The position numbers were made by a program, and so were the translations under genes. Below the pieces are notes generated by a model. The model was given only the letters and a program-made list of their open reading frames with translations, was not told the origin of the DNA and made no database searches. A DNA stretch of 64,000 nt from Metopolophium dirhodum (lineage: Eukaryota > Arthropoda > Insecta > Hemiptera > Aphididae). The stretch is from assembly GCF_019925205.1 (NCBI RefSeq), contig NC_083568.1:13452393-13516392 (forward strand), written 5' to 3'. How positions within the stretch are numbered: position 1 is the stretch's first letter; each line of letters starts with the position of its first letter. This document shows, piece after piece, positions 25,118-38,600 of the stretch.

Positions 25118-27182
25118 TAAATAATTATATACCTACCGTTAAAAAAATACAAAAAACTTTTTATATTTTTTAACCATAAATGTACAATACGTAATAACTA
25201 ATAAACATAGGTAAGTAAGTAGGTGCATATTTAATGCTTTGCATGTATAATATCATGAATTATACCTATATAGGTACAGTAAACACACACTATGATGGAT
25301 TTCAGGAAAAAGACCCAGTCCACAAACATTACAAAGGGCCCAACGACATAATTGTCAGGACTCAGCGGGGTTAGGGTCATAGTTTCGTTTTTTAATACAT
25401 ACTTTGAATTTACTATAGTTGACTAAACTAACTTGACTATATTATATTGTTATAAAAATTAACTATATGTAGGTAATCATGTAGTGAAATCATTATCACA
25501 GTGTTATGTTTAATATTAGACTGTTCTGACTGTGAAAACTAACAGAATATATTTCTTTTTAATTTTATCTTATTTTTATACAAAATAAAATCTGATTTGG
25601 ATCTCGACACTTAATTATTGATAATCATTTTTAGTGAAATGCCAATAATCACGTCATTGCATCTACATCCTACAAACTATGTAAAAACAAAAAATAAACA
25701 GCAAATAAATGTATTTGAAAAATATATTAGATTCTGAGCAGAGCGAGAAAACTAGTGGTTTTACAATGGTGTTTTTTTTTTTTATCCTGTATACAAAATT
25801 GAACCAGAAGGAGAGCTTTGATTTCACCATACAGTACCTTATCTTTTAGCAAATTGGATCAAGATGGCACTTTAGAGAGATCATGTTTCGATTTTCTCAA
25901 TAGTTATTTAATGCCACAGGAAAAACCAACAAAAAATTACGAAAAACCGCTTAAAATGGAATTTTAATTTTTAAAGCTTTGTTTATCATCATAGAAACGA
26001 ATAAAATAAAAATTATAATATTAATTCAACTTACAGGATACAAATATACAATGAATAATAACAATATAAAATATCCAGGCTGACAAACAGTCTCCACTCA
26101 GAATCGTTTTTCTTATACAATGATATGTCATTGAATTCAAATTTTATACAATCCATTTTTGACCCACTTGTAATCTACTGTACAGCAGAGCAACATCCAC
26201 TTACCCGATTTTTTCATTTTGTATTTTTATCATTTATATAAATGAAGGAAATACAATATAATAGATTTAATCCTATCTAATGTTTAAATGTTTCAATTTA
26301 AAATCTGTTCAATTCGGATTGGGCAATTGGCATATTGCCAAACAATTCATTCTTTCAAAAATTGACATTTATAAGAAAGGAATGAGCACTCTAAAAGTAG
26401 ACACTTAAATGCTTTTTTTTTAAACAAATAACAGTGAATTTATGTACAATTATTATTGTAAAAACAATTTGACATTTTTATTGCAGTCTAAACTCGCGGA
26501 TTGTTCATCTCAAAAAAAAAAAAAGCTTAAATTATAATTATCAGATTTATTCTCTAGTTTATGTTAAAAGTTATACATTTTAAACACCTAATAAGTAAAA
26601 TGTTAATATTTTTAAACAACAATAGTAACTTAATATTAACAGTTGGTAAGTCTAATTATAAGACGTCCAAATTAAGCTCGAAAACCAAATATATACAAAT
26701 CTAGATTAATTAGATAAAAAGCATTATGTATATTAAATAATTAACTAGTATCTTTGGATATATTAAAAGGAAGCTGTACAAATAATATAACAATGAAATA
26801 ACTGAACATTTATAATAGTAATAATTTACTGAAATACAAATGAAAATAATAAAATTATTTACATATATATTTTCCAAATTGTGTTAAACAAATACAGTCA
26901 TCATTTTTCAACATGTTATTAATTAATAAAATGTAATTAATTATTAAATATGAGCAACACAAATTATCTAAAACTAAGTAATAGAAATAACAATGTTGTC
27001 CAACAGCAAAGTATATTATCTTGAGGAAAATATTTACTATTTATGCTTACATGGAACTAGGACTAAGAGTAAAAATGTCTGTTACTATAACAGTATTCAC
27101 GCTAATACCATTACATTACAAAAGACAAAACATTAAAATTGATCGTTCAACCAGACTACCGAATATTGCATCGTATTACTCA
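25118..27182. other. Intergenic, with repeats of families A and B; no gene recognised
   Basis: A family B start (AGATTCTGAGCAGAGCGAG) lies at 25734 and runs to roughly 25990. Family A follows at 26095-26210. The remainder is AT-rich. The part nearest 27183 is probably the 3' UTR of the minus-strand ATAD1 gene. Confidence 0.5.
25734..26210 (+). repeat. Dispersed repeats: family B fragment followed by family A copy 2
   Basis: 25734 begins with the family B end (GATTCTGAGCRGAGCG). 26095-26210 carries family A words (CACTCAGAATCGTTTTTC, CATTGAATTCAAATTTTA, CTACTGTACAGCAGAGC, ATCCACTTACCC). The two ends are inverted relative to each other around the shared GATTCTGAG word. Confidence 0.7.
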
Positions 27183-29773
27183 TTAAAACCTAGGTTGAGT
27201 GGTACTAACTACTTTGGATGCTTTCATCTTGATAACAGATGCAACCAAATCGTCCATACTGATAGGCCTCAACATATTAATACTGGCTGCATTGATTGGA
27301 TTCGAGTTAAATGTACTGTAGGAAAAAAGGAATTTAACAATTTAATACGGATTTACTAATCAAACAAAAAAATTACTAAAACATTTTAAATTACCATTTT
27401 TGAAGTTCCTCTTCTTTAATCAAGTCTTTGATGCGGAATAACGATGCAATACGACACAATTCTTGAAGGTCAGAGCCGGAAAACCCGGTTGTAGATATGG
27501 CTAACTGATGTAGATCTACATTATCTGCACATTGTTCGGTATTTAAAACTAAGGTCAGTATTTCTTTTCTTTGTTGTTCACCCTAAAAATTATCAATACA
27601 ATTCTCATTATACAATGATCTAGGTAGTATAATACAATCACCCAATACTTCCTCTGTGAGGGTGATATAATCGCATTTGCTTGTCAGTACACATTTTTTT
27701 TACTAATTTACAGACTACTACTTTTTTACATTATGCTCTCACCAAAGGATGATAACATATAAATATAATAATATACCTAATGCAAATTTAGTTATTAATT
27801 AGTAATTAATAATGTAATTTTAAAATGTATTATAAATTTAACCTAATTTGAATTTCATTAAATTAAATATGTTGGTCTATAACTCTAATATTGTCTTAGA
27901 TTCTATATAAATTGTTTTAAACAAATTTTAATATTAAATTTAAAAAAAAAAATTGATTGCTGTCAATAGTGGTGGCTGAAAAGAGGTATATTTAAATTAT
28001 GTGTTTACTAGCTGTAAATAAATTGATACTAGCAAGTTTTATTTTAACAATAATTTTACCTAATCCTTTTTAATACTAAAATATTTAAATAAGAAATAAG
28101 AAGGAAATGTTATTTTCAAAAAACATTTAATGCATATTTTTATTTGGCTTTGAGTACTTTAAGAAGTATACATGTTTACCGGTAATGATATTTCAAAAGT
28201 GGCTGGCATCCTTCTGAGTATGGCAGGATCTAAGTCTTTAGGTCTATTTGTGGCGCCCATTACTATCACAGTATTTTCTGGATCAGTTGATAAACCATCC
28301 CATAGCATCATAAACTGAGCTTTCATCATAGCTGTCGCTTCATGATCATGCTGTGTTCTAGATCTCAAAAAAGAATCTGAAATATAAGTAATATTATTAA
28401 AATACTATAATCAAAATCATCCCATGTAAACATTTTTAAAAATGACTAGATTAGGCTTGACTTTTTAGCATGTCAACTAATTGTATGAATCCTACTAAAG
28501 TAAATTTCTAATGAATAATATATTAGATAAGTATTTAAAATTGAAAGTATAAAATATTTATATGATTGGTATGGACTAGGTGTATTCAAACTGTGTCGCG
28601 AGTATTCGTCAGAAAAGTTGTGACACAGAGGAAGAAAAAAATAAGGATACGTGGAATGAAAAATTTTGAATACTTCTGGCATAGACTATACTACTATAAA
28701 AATAATTTAACATTTAAAATTGATTAATAGAATAATAAAATGTATGTCGTATAGTGATAAAATATTTTGCAAAACTATAATACTTATTAATCATAACAAA
28801 TAATAAACAGATCAGAGAACTTAAATATGTACTTCTAGCAGCATATTTATCTTACAGTAGAACCACTTAAATGCCCTCAAGGAAGGGTACATTAAATTCA
28901 TAAAAAAAAACTGTAATAAATCTTTTAAAGTTACAATTTAAATTTTAAATGTCTCCAGTCAAAACTTATAATGAAACGCAAATTTTGTAGGTACCTCCTA
29001 ATAATTAATATTAAATAATTAATAAAATAATCACATTACCGATTTCATCAATAAATATTATGCAAGGCTGAAGCTTTTGAGCCAAACTGAAAACGGCACC
29101 AGCTAACTTTTGACTTTCACCGTACCATTTGTCAGTGAGTAATGACACATCCAGATATAAAAAATTCATACCCGCTTCTCTGGCCGTTGCCTTGGCAATC
29201 ATTGTCTTTCCGCAACCAGGAGGTCCATGAAGCAAAACTCCTAAAAATAGGTAGGTATTATAAAAATTAAAATAATAAATATTAAATTGCAAATATACCT
29301 TTTGGTGGTTTTGTTAAGACAGAATTCCTAAGCAGTTCTTTTCTTTGCACTGGAAATATCACGGTCTCTTTGATTTCATCTATTACTTGACTAAGTCCAG
29401 CAATGTTATTCCAAGAAACAGTGATATCGTATGGATTTACCAAGTGACTGGCAATCATCAGCTCATGGTCAGTTAACTGAAATCAAAGAACATCAGAATA
29501 TCTATATACCTTATTCAAAGACTCGACTTACGTTTTTCATTTTATGAAGACCTAAGCTTCTGAGTTTGCTGAGTGCCTGAAACACACAAAAATAATTACA
29601 TGCCTATGTTGTTCATAAAATCAAAGTTAACTCACAGTCTCCTTGGATCGTTTTTTTTGTTGATTGGTTGGATCAATCTGTCCGATCAACCATTTAGTAC
29701 CAAAATAAGCACACGTTGACAACAAAGTCATACGTATAACCAACGATATAACTTCACTTCTATTCATTTCCAT
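27183..29773 (-). CDS. ATAD1: ATAD1/Msp1 AAA+ ATPase, outer mitochondrial membrane translocase
   Basis: Seven exons read on the minus strand: 29773-29636, 29576-29532, 29476-29299, 29240-29040, 28376-28180, 27582-27395 and 27315-27183, giving 359 residues (human ATAD1 has 361). An N-terminal transmembrane segment (about 8-30, VISLVIRMTLLSTCAYFG) is followed by one AAA+ module. It has Walker A GPPGCGKT (126-133), pore loop DKWYGES, Walker B IIFIDE (181-186) and a second region of homology (GATNRPKDLDPAILRR). The final exon supplies the C-terminal helix (RPISMDDLVASVIKMKASK). Exon 6 could read through its donor to an early TAA, but the splice to exon 7 keeps phase and restores family length. 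The protein extracts mislocalised tail-anchored proteins from the outer mitochondrial membrane and peroxisomes; it is called nmd in Drosophila. Confidence 0.95.
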
Positions 29774-31662
29774 TTTACCACCGTAGGTATTCACGAAAAT
29801 AAATCTAAAAACCTATATCTTTAATCTATAGAAAAATTTTCTTTCGGATTGGTATTTTGACTTTAAATTAAATAACTTTTATTCGTAAGAAAAATAAAGA
29901 TATATATGACGGCCTAAACGAGCTGTACACCCGAGAATTTAATACAGTCTTAAACAGAACATTATAACAATCTTAAATCAAATTTTTTTTAAATAAAAAC
30001 TACCAAAAAAAACAAGATTGAAAATTACGACCGTATCAGTTAGATTCATAACCTTAAATGGTTTTTTAAATGTTTATCAATTATTTTGAGGTTGCATTTG
30101 ACCATTCGACAAGCCTTGGGTACATACCACCGTTACCAGTGCTTACCATTGTATATTATGATTGTCAGAAACCACTTATCAGAATAAATTCAGAGAATTA
30201 ATGCTCTCAATGATTGACATATTGGATAATCAATGGCTCAATAGTCAATAGTCAATAGTCGATGGTTTATATTTTGAGGAATGGCGATTTTTTATTAGTA
30301 TTAGCAGTATTAGTATCTGCCTAGGCTACCTATATTACTGAGTATTGACTACTGACTTATTGTCTAGTATTTTTAAGTACATTCTGTACATGTAATATAG
30401 AAGTAAAACCCAATGGCCCATGGTCTTGGAATTTAGTATATTATATATTACAACCTCTAAGAGAGTGGTTCAACATATCCGTCAAAAACTTACTTATAAT
30501 TAATATTTAATAAACCTCTCTAGGCTACAGACTTGACACATGCTGACGCAGTTTCCTGCCGTGTTGCGATGTAAATTTCAAACACGGGATTATGGTTACA
30601 GGCTTAGAATTTAAATCATTCACATCGCGATTATGGTTACCTACAACCGTGATTCGCGTAATCTAAGGCTACTGGGCTACAAAAGCACTATAGCAGTTAC
30701 AATTAATAAAATGATCTAGATTGTCGACCCACATTAATATTAAATGGTAACATAGACTTTAAAAAGGAACGTATCCTCATTAAAATCCAAACTATCCCTA
30801 CAAAAATAAAAATATTAATATACAAATGTATTACTTATCCTTCCTTTGTCTTCTTATAATCTTATGAAATCCAATTTTAAGTATAAAAATTTCCTATCCA
30901 ATTTCCCTCAGCACAATAATCGATGTTCCGTGGTATGTTAGTGATTGACCCCCCATAATGACAATCTTTGATCAAGCATCTCTATAATTCCATAAAAAAA
31001 GTACATCATTCAAGCCCCCCAATATCAAATTTATTCTCTCTAGACTTAGTCAATACAACCAGTAGACGGAAAAAATAGTCATAGACCTTTTAATATAATT
31101 ATTATTCAAACTCAATTTTTTTCTTAAACAATACCCACTAGTATCTTGATTCCAGGTAACTATTTTTATTGAACATTTATCATAAATTTACCAATACTTA
31201 TAGTTAATGTTTTATAATTTCTTACCCAGGTATTAGCATGTTTAAAAATAGGTAGAAAGTAAGTTTTATCGAAGAATGTATTTTATTAGGATAAAAAATT
31301 TTATATACTAATTTCCATCAAATGCATCAGATAAACAATTAAAACAACACTTATTAGTATGAAAATATTAAAGGGTAGGTCACAAACTAGTATATTTTAA
31401 GCAACACCAATTTTCGACACACATTATACTTATTACCTGATCTCCTTGTACCAAATATTAAAGAAAGAAATGAGTGATATGAATAATTGTATTATATAAC
31501 ACACAAATAGACCAATTGATTTTAAAAAATAAGACCATGTATTGTGTTTTTAACTCAATTTCATTTATTGACTTAAATAGTATAGACAAAAATTACATGA
31601 CTGTAATGAGTGGTGAATGTCGAGTGGTCAGTTTACAGCCAAGAAAATAGAAAAAACAACGT
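29774..31662. other. Intergenic between ATAD1 and RpS29
   Basis: Holds the ATAD1 upstream region, a short CAATAGT tandem near 30237-30260 and repeat debris near 30890-31060 and 31380-31440. A TTTATT at 31564-31569 (AATAAA on the minus strand) is a good poly(A) signal for RpS29. No other gene was seen. Confidence 0.5.
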
Positions 31663-32234
31663 TTAGTCCATCTGAAACAATTGAAACAAATATTAAACAA
31701 TGGTTAAATCTAATCAGACAATAATAACTCACCTTCTTGAAACCAATGTCGTTGGCGTATTCACGGAAACACTGTCGGCACAAGTTGATGCCGTACTTCC
31801 TGATGAGACCGTGCCTGTTCGTGCACGCCCGGCTGCAATAAAATATTGGCAAACGATTAACGCATGTAAATCAGATTTACTATTGTACAATCATAGGAAT
31901 CATTATAACATGTACACTAGGTAATCAGCAGGAGGTAACCGTTTGTAAAAATAAAATACACATTGGTGCAATTCTACAAGACTACAACGATCGGAGCACA
32001 TAACATTATGCATCGTTCAAACCATCAACCGCCTGTTGTGTTCAACAAAGTTGTTGCAACCTCTAAACGCGCCGCCATATACAATATCATACACACCAAC
32101 ACAACAGCTAATGACATGTTATGTATGTCGTACGTGGAGTATACGAAATAATATGAAACGAGTTCGACTTACCAGTAACGGGATCCTTGGCCGTAGCGTC
32201 TTGGATGCGAGTACCATACGTTGGCGAAACCCAT
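31663..32234 (-). CDS. RpS29: Small ribosomal subunit protein uS14 (RpS29)
   Basis: Three coding exons on the minus strand: 32234-32173, 31832-31733 and a 9-base last exon 31671-31663 that encodes only Met-Asp-stop. They give exactly 56 residues, the usual eukaryotic length. Two CxxC pairs bind zinc (C21/C24 and C39/C42) around the conserved NRHGLIRKYG. The protein ends IGFKKMD, matching the family's ..KLD terminus. It is a structural protein of the 40S subunit head. The poly(A) signal lies about 95 bases after the stop. The start codon faces KRR1 across 461 bases. Confidence 0.96.
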
Positions 32235-32695
32235 TTTGTATTGTTTTAAGTCGGCAAAATTACAAGACACAAAAAACTAACACGTGTGGTGCAAAAGTGA
32301 ATTTCTTAAAAGTCGGCGGCCGAAGTGAACTAAGCGATGATAATTTCGTGAAAATCGTGTAATGCACGACAGACGATAGGAACGAGCAAACCGAAACAGG
32401 AAGGGAAACTAGAGGGACGCAGTGTCTCCCAAAATGGTATTTTAAAGGTTATGTTTGAGAAAAAAATTCCCACAACGATGTTTTGTGATAAATTGATTAC
32501 TGATATCACCTGACAAAAATATGCGATAGTGCGAAGATAACAAGTGATAAACCGAGTATTTGAGCATGGAATAAAGATACTGTGATTTGAGTGAATTATT
32601 TGAAAATTTAAGATTTGTTTGGGAAATTAGGGATTTTAAAGTTGTCTTTATACTTTTGTAGAGCATTGGCCATTGACAAATCGACATCACGAACT
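32235..32695. promoter_or_regulatory. Divergent promoter between RpS29 (-) and KRR1 (+)
   Basis: The two start codons are separated by 461 bases, which must contain both 5' leaders and both promoters. An acceptor-like TTTTGTAG ending at 32661 suggests that KRR1 has a noncoding or nearly noncoding first exon. No clear TATA box was found, as expected for housekeeping and ribosomal genes. Shared control is an inference from position. Confidence 0.55.
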
Positions 32696-33643
32696 ATGGA
32701 AAATGCGTGGAAAACTGAAATTCCAGAGTTCAGGCCGGAAGACAATCCTCACGGGCTGTTAGAGGAAAGTGCGTTCGCCACATTATTTCCCAAGTACCGA
32801 GAAACATACCTGAAAGAATGTTGGCCGTTAGTACAAAACTCCTTGTCCAAATACCACATCAAGGCTGACCTGGACTTGCTAGAAGGCAGTATGAGTGTGC
32901 GCACTACACGCAAAACCTGGGACCCTGCATCGATATTGAAGGCACGAGACTTAATCAAACTGTTGTCAAGGAGTGTTCCGTACGAGCATGCTGTACGCGT
33001 AATGGAAGACGATATGGCTGCTGACATAATTAAGATTGGCTCTATGGTAAGAAATCGTGATAAATTTGTAAAACGGAGACAAAGACTCATCGGTCCAGGA
33101 GGGTGTACTCTGAAATCTGTTGAATTATTGACAAACTGTTACGTGCTTGTACAAGGACAAACTGTAGCTGCTCTAGGACCCTTCAAAGGACTACAACAGG
33201 TATGTGAAAATTGTTTAAAATTAATTAACAGGTTGTATGTGGTATAATTGTTTTATTGTATGGTATTCCAGGTACGCCGTATTGTGACGGATACAATGAA
33301 AAATGTTCATCCTATTTACAATATAAAAGCATTAATGATTAAACGTGAACTGGAGAGAAATCCAAAGTTAAAAAATGAAAATTGGGATAGATTTCTGCCA
33401 AATTTCAAACCCAAGAATGTGCCTAAAAAGAAATCCACAAAGAAAGCAAAGAAACCATACACTCCATTCCCACCAGCTCCAGCAGAGAGTAAAATAGACA
33501 AATTATTAGAGTCAGGTGAGTACTTCCTCAAAGAAGATGAGAAACAAAAGAGGAAAAAGAAAGTCAAAGAAGACAAGCAGAAGGAAGCTAAAATTAAAAG
33601 AGAAGCAAAACGTAATATGGCATTCATTCCTCCTGTTGAATAA
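32696..33643 (+). CDS. KRR1: KRR1 small-subunit processome protein
   Basis: Two coding exons, 32696-33199 and 33272-33643, both ending in phase 0, give 291 residues. The N-terminus MENAWKTEIPEF and the signature EDNPHGLLEESAFATLFPKY are diagnostic. A KH-type fold contains the loop IGPGGCTLKS (GPGG at 133-136). ELLTNCYVLVQG and PIYNIKALMIKREL follow, then the lysine-rich tail with YTPFPP and ESGEYFL. KRR1 acts in the nucleolus in early 18S rRNA processing (dribble in Drosophila). This copy stops right after NMAFIPPVE, whereas human KRR1 (381 residues) and fly KRR1 continue with a further charged tail. The start is taken at the first in-frame ATG after the upstream acceptor; the frame is open above it but without family similarity. 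Confidence 0.93.
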
Positions 33644-35671
33644 AAATTTAAAACAAAATTATAAATGTATATACATAAAAATATGATGATTTTTAATTTT
33701 ATTATTTTAAAATATAATTTAAAAGTTGACTACCGTGATCATTTCATATTTTTTACCCTAACCTATAGTTAGTTATTCACTGCAATGCCACTAGTTTTGC
33801 ATTTCAAAATAGATTTTGCAGATCTAATATTTTTAATATAAGTTGGAAGATGCCTCATGTTTGGTAATAGGTACTCTTATATTAAAACTAACAATTAAAT
33901 ATGGGTGGGTGGGTATTGATAGATGAAAAAATAGGTCATTTTATGGGTCGGTATGACAGTATTATGAGGGATAGGTCTCCTAAAACTATTTGAGCAACGC
34001 CAATTTTTTTATGATACACGCCACTGGGAAGGACATAACACATTCTGGTGAGACGTCCTCTATTATAATATATTTTTCAAAATAAAACAATATTTAAATA
34101 TAGCTTCTTTTTCAGAATACAAACAAAATTAGATATCTGATTCGGAATCATTTGAATAATTTCTTGTATTCTTCTTGAATGGCTAAGTAGTAAATACATA
34201 ACCAGAATTAAATTATATACTTACGTATATTGTATTAATTAAATGTTGATTTAATATTTTGTTGAACACGGGTATAAATAACAAGTATGGTTGAAAATAA
34301 TGAAATAATGACCTAATATTATATGATTGTATTTAAATTAATAAAATAAGTAACAGAAGCACTAAATAATTTTTGTAATTTTATTATAAAATAAAATATT
34401 TTAAATAGTACTACACAAGTTGATAGTTACATACTAACTTATATTTATTTTATTCAATAACACTAGTCAAGAGATAGTCAAACATTGATAGTAGATGATT
34501 TTTTAACAAAGGTATTTCACTATTTTAAAAGAAATTTATTTTTATTTATAATTGGTACTTAGTTCTAAATTAAACTGGAAAATTGATGATTTTTTCAGTT
34601 TCAGTTTGGTTTTAAGCTTAAATATTGGTTTAGTTCTTAGATAAATTAATAAATGATAACAATTTTTTAAAACAATTAAAATGTGGTTCATAATATACAG
34701 TGATCATCGTTAATCAATTGTATATTGTTATCGAAAAGTGTAAGCACGGACCCGGATGTATTACGTTAATACTTTAATTTCCGTTAAGAGGATGTCAGCG
34801 CACTATTTGTTTTCTCTCTCTGGCCCAAGCGCAACATTGACAAAACGTATTTACGGAGAATCAATTTTCTACGTTTTAAGTAATCTTAGATTAAAATCAC
34901 CCATTACAAAAAAGATACAGAATAATATTTTTGAGGGAATCGATTTGTCTAAATATTATATCAAAACAATTTTAACATCATTTAAATGTACAAAATTTTT
35001 TTGTTTATTTTGAAAGTCAAATAACAATAAAATATAAAATTGATGTCATTCCCTCAAAAATATTATTCTCTATATTTTTTGTAATAGATGATTTTACTCT
35101 AAAATTACTTAAAAACATAGAAAAAATGATTCTGTGTCAATGCGTTTTGTCTATGCTGCGCGTGGACCAGAAAGAAAACAAATAGTGCGCTGACATCCTT
35201 TCAAGTGTTATCAGTCGGTTTATGTTATCTGTTTTGTCCAGTACCAAAGTGATTACATTAAGCAGCGACCACCATATTTTAAAGATTCCGGTTACAAAAC
35301 AAGTTTTTTTTTCAATACGGTTTCATTTCCTGACTAGGTGATAGTATAGTAGGTGCTATAATAGTATATAATATTTATTTTATAAAATTGGTAATTATTT
35401 AAAACAAGACAATATAACTGGAATAAAAAGTGTAAGATCTTTACAAAAGTATAGTTACTTATATAACACAATTCACATAAAGAAATAGTCTTGTTACAAA
35501 AAAGTACAAACAGGTTGTTTAAACATTAAAAAAAAACTCATTTTGATAACTTAAACGAATAAAAATGAACAAAATATTCAAATAAATAAATTACGGGTAT
35601 ACCAAGTATATAAGTCACAATAAGAAAAAATAAATAGTACAATAAAAACATGATTATTACTATAAACTAGT
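33644..35671. other. Intergenic between KRR1 and ORC1, with a foldback element
   Basis: These are the convergent 3' ends of KRR1 and ORC1. They contain the palindromic element at 34789-35199 and otherwise AT-rich sequence without a recognised gene. Confidence 0.5.
34789..35199. mobile_element. Foldback element with arms of about 170 bases
   Basis: AGGATGTCAGCGCACTATTT at 34789 is mirrored by its complement ending at 35199 (AAATAGTGCGCTGACATCCT). The arms continue inward: TTTTGAGGGAATCGAT, and the complement ATGTCATTCCCTCAAAAATA. The short loop has no coding capacity. The 85-codon frame inside is a by-product of the arm sequence. Confidence 0.8.
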
Positions 35672-38600
35672 CTAATCATTGTATTTATCTAATGCATAAC
35701 TTATATCTTCTGGACTGACGTTGAGTGACACTTTTCGGAATATGTCCCATCGTTTCTTTTCCAAAAATATAAGACCGCTATCTCTTAATCGGTATGCCAT
35801 CATAAGAACTTGTTGCTCATTTGGCAATTCTTCGCCTAGTACAAAGTAAAAAGTAATTATTTTTTAGACATAAACTATAATCAAAGTAGAAAAATAAAAC
35901 CATACCTTCAAGCAAGCAAATGCTTTTCAGTTGTGTACAAACTGAATCGATAGTACTATGCTCAATACCTGTACTAGATGTAACATCTCTAAGTGCTCTC
36001 AGAAAAAATTGTTCAAAGAGACAACAGCACCTTAAAAATAAATTTTAATTCATATTTTTGGAATAAAATTAACTTAAGTATTTAATATATTAAATCTATT
36101 TAAAGTTATACATTTTTTTCTTGTAGTATGAATTCTTTAATACTTTCTTTGTCAATTAAAACAGGTAAATATTATAAGATGAATTCACTTTTTTCTTCTA
36201 TTTGTTCTTGACACATACTTAGGAATTATAGTAACATTTTTGATATTTTATTCCTTTTGTTCTATCCTGTTATTAAACTATGGTTTCTAAGGTTTATTTC
36301 AAACTATTTAAATTCTTGAATTAAGCTAACTTCTTGTATTATTTACTACTGTTCAATGAACATTTATAAATAAAAAAGTGAGTGTCGCTCTGCAGTACAG
36401 TACATGAGGGTCACTATAATGGATGGTGTTAAGTTTGAATTCTACAATTCTGAACAGAGACAGAATTTCAGCCATTGTATATTTTTAATTATATTTATAT
36501 TGTTATTATTAATATGGTAGCCAGTAAGTTGAATTAATTTTATTTGCATATTATCATTAAATATTTTGTATATAATAATATACTTGAGAAATTTCAAGTA
36601 TTTACCCATGATTAATATTTTTAAATTACAACAAAATAACTAAAATCAGTATTCTTGGTTATTTAATATATAATTCTGTCCAAATTTGAACTTAAAATAT
36701 CTATTAAACAAAATTGGGTTTATAATTTTATATAGTTTTTAGATTTTTTGGTTACAGAATTAACTACTTTCTACAAACAACAATTATATATGCCAAAACT
36801 CAAATAATAAAAATTTTTATTAAGGGATAAATAAAAATTTTTAGGGATACACAAAGTTCATTGCTTTTTTCCTATTAAATAATACAACTCAAATTATCAT
36901 GAAGAAAGCAAGTATCTATGGATTTGAAACTATTTTATCACTATAATACCTTCGAAAATGTTGTCCAAGCAGTACTAAATTTTGGAAAACGATATAAAAA
37001 TGTTTAATTTAAGTGATCAAAATATGTTATAACAAGTATATAGTCTTTAGGGCTATTGACTACTATTGTTCTGTGCTATTAGTCAAAGTTTCACTATATA
37101 ATTACAATAATATAAAATTATTATACAACATGTAAAACTGTTATACCTGATAGCTGTTACACGGACACCAGAAAGTATCGCATTTAACACCTGATTAACA
37201 TGATTAATAGTTATTAATTGTGATTCATCCTCAGACTTGACTAAATCAATAGCACGCCGACATATGTCCAGAGCTCGTCTTGCATCACCTGATACTGCTG
37301 CTACTTTTCTAATATGGAAATAATACATTTTTTTCAAATCAAACATTCAAATTATAGAAAAATGAATTACCTTGCTACCAATTGAACAGCATCTGGATCA
37401 AATGAAGAATTACCAATCAATCTATTCATGATTATTTCTTGTAACTGCTGGAATGTGTATGGCTTAAATACTAATCTGGTTAATCCCTAAAATCAAATTG
37501 AAACAAAAAATCTTTAATATTTATCAATAATGTAACTAATTTTTTAATGTATCTATTATCTACCATTCTACTAGTTACACATCCTCGTAATACTCGTTCA
37601 GGTAAATCCATAGTATTAGCAATTGTTATTACAACCACTTTTGAACCAGTTTGACTAGGCCAATCAAGTATATTATATACAACATCTTGTTTACGATTAC
37701 AAATATGGTCTACCTAACAAAGTTCAACAATTAATTCAGTACTTAAATAGTCAAATATAATAAATTACTTCATCGACCAATAAAATTGTAGATAACTCTT
37801 TAACTTTTTTGTTAGAAAAATGGTCATTAAGAAGTGTTTGAGCTCGAGAAGATGATACTGTTTCTGCGGTTAACTCTTTCCATATCACTGAAAATGCTTG
37901 GTGTGGATTCGCAAGCCTCAAGCCATTTATTTCAACAAACTAAATAAGATATTAATTTATAATTACTCACAAAACTTATATTGAATATAATTATTAAAAT
38001 GTATGTTGAATTTAAAATTACTTTAAAACTGTGTTTCATTAATAAATCAGCATTCAGTGAATCTATTACTCTCTTAACTGTTGCCGTTTTTCCAGTACCA
38101 GGAACACCACTAATATACATACTCCTGTAAAAGTATTAAGTAAATAAATAATTAATTACTAAAAAGTATTTAGTAAACAATGTAATATTGATTTCATCAA
38201 TTTACCCTGTTAACTCGTCATTAATTTTTCTAACTAAAAAAGAATGTATAGATTTATATTCAACTTCACGGCACGGTAAATGTTTAGGAGCCGCATGTAA
38301 ATGTAAATTTGCTCTAGCTTTTTCTAAAGGACTACATGGAATTTTTGCTCCACTATCCAATCTTTTACTCGCTGAAGCTGTCAAGTTTTTAACGTGTGTC
38401 TAAATTAACATGTATTAAAATAAAAAACAAATAAAAAAGTGTTTTTAAAGAAATATCAATAAATAATTAGCATGTATATAAAAAAAAAATTATTAAAATA
38501 TTTAGTACTTGTTTTATAAGCTACCCAGTACAAACCCATAAAGTATTTAGTAATTTAGTAGACTATCTATATTTTTTGTTTATACCATTAAAAATATTTA

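Noticed and set aside
33316..33627. 103-codon Phe/Ser-rich minus-strand frame
   Set aside because: It is the antisense of the lysine-rich KRR1 tail.
34756..35013. 85-codon frame
   Set aside because: It lies within the arm and loop of a foldback element, and the opposite arm repeats the sequence inverted.
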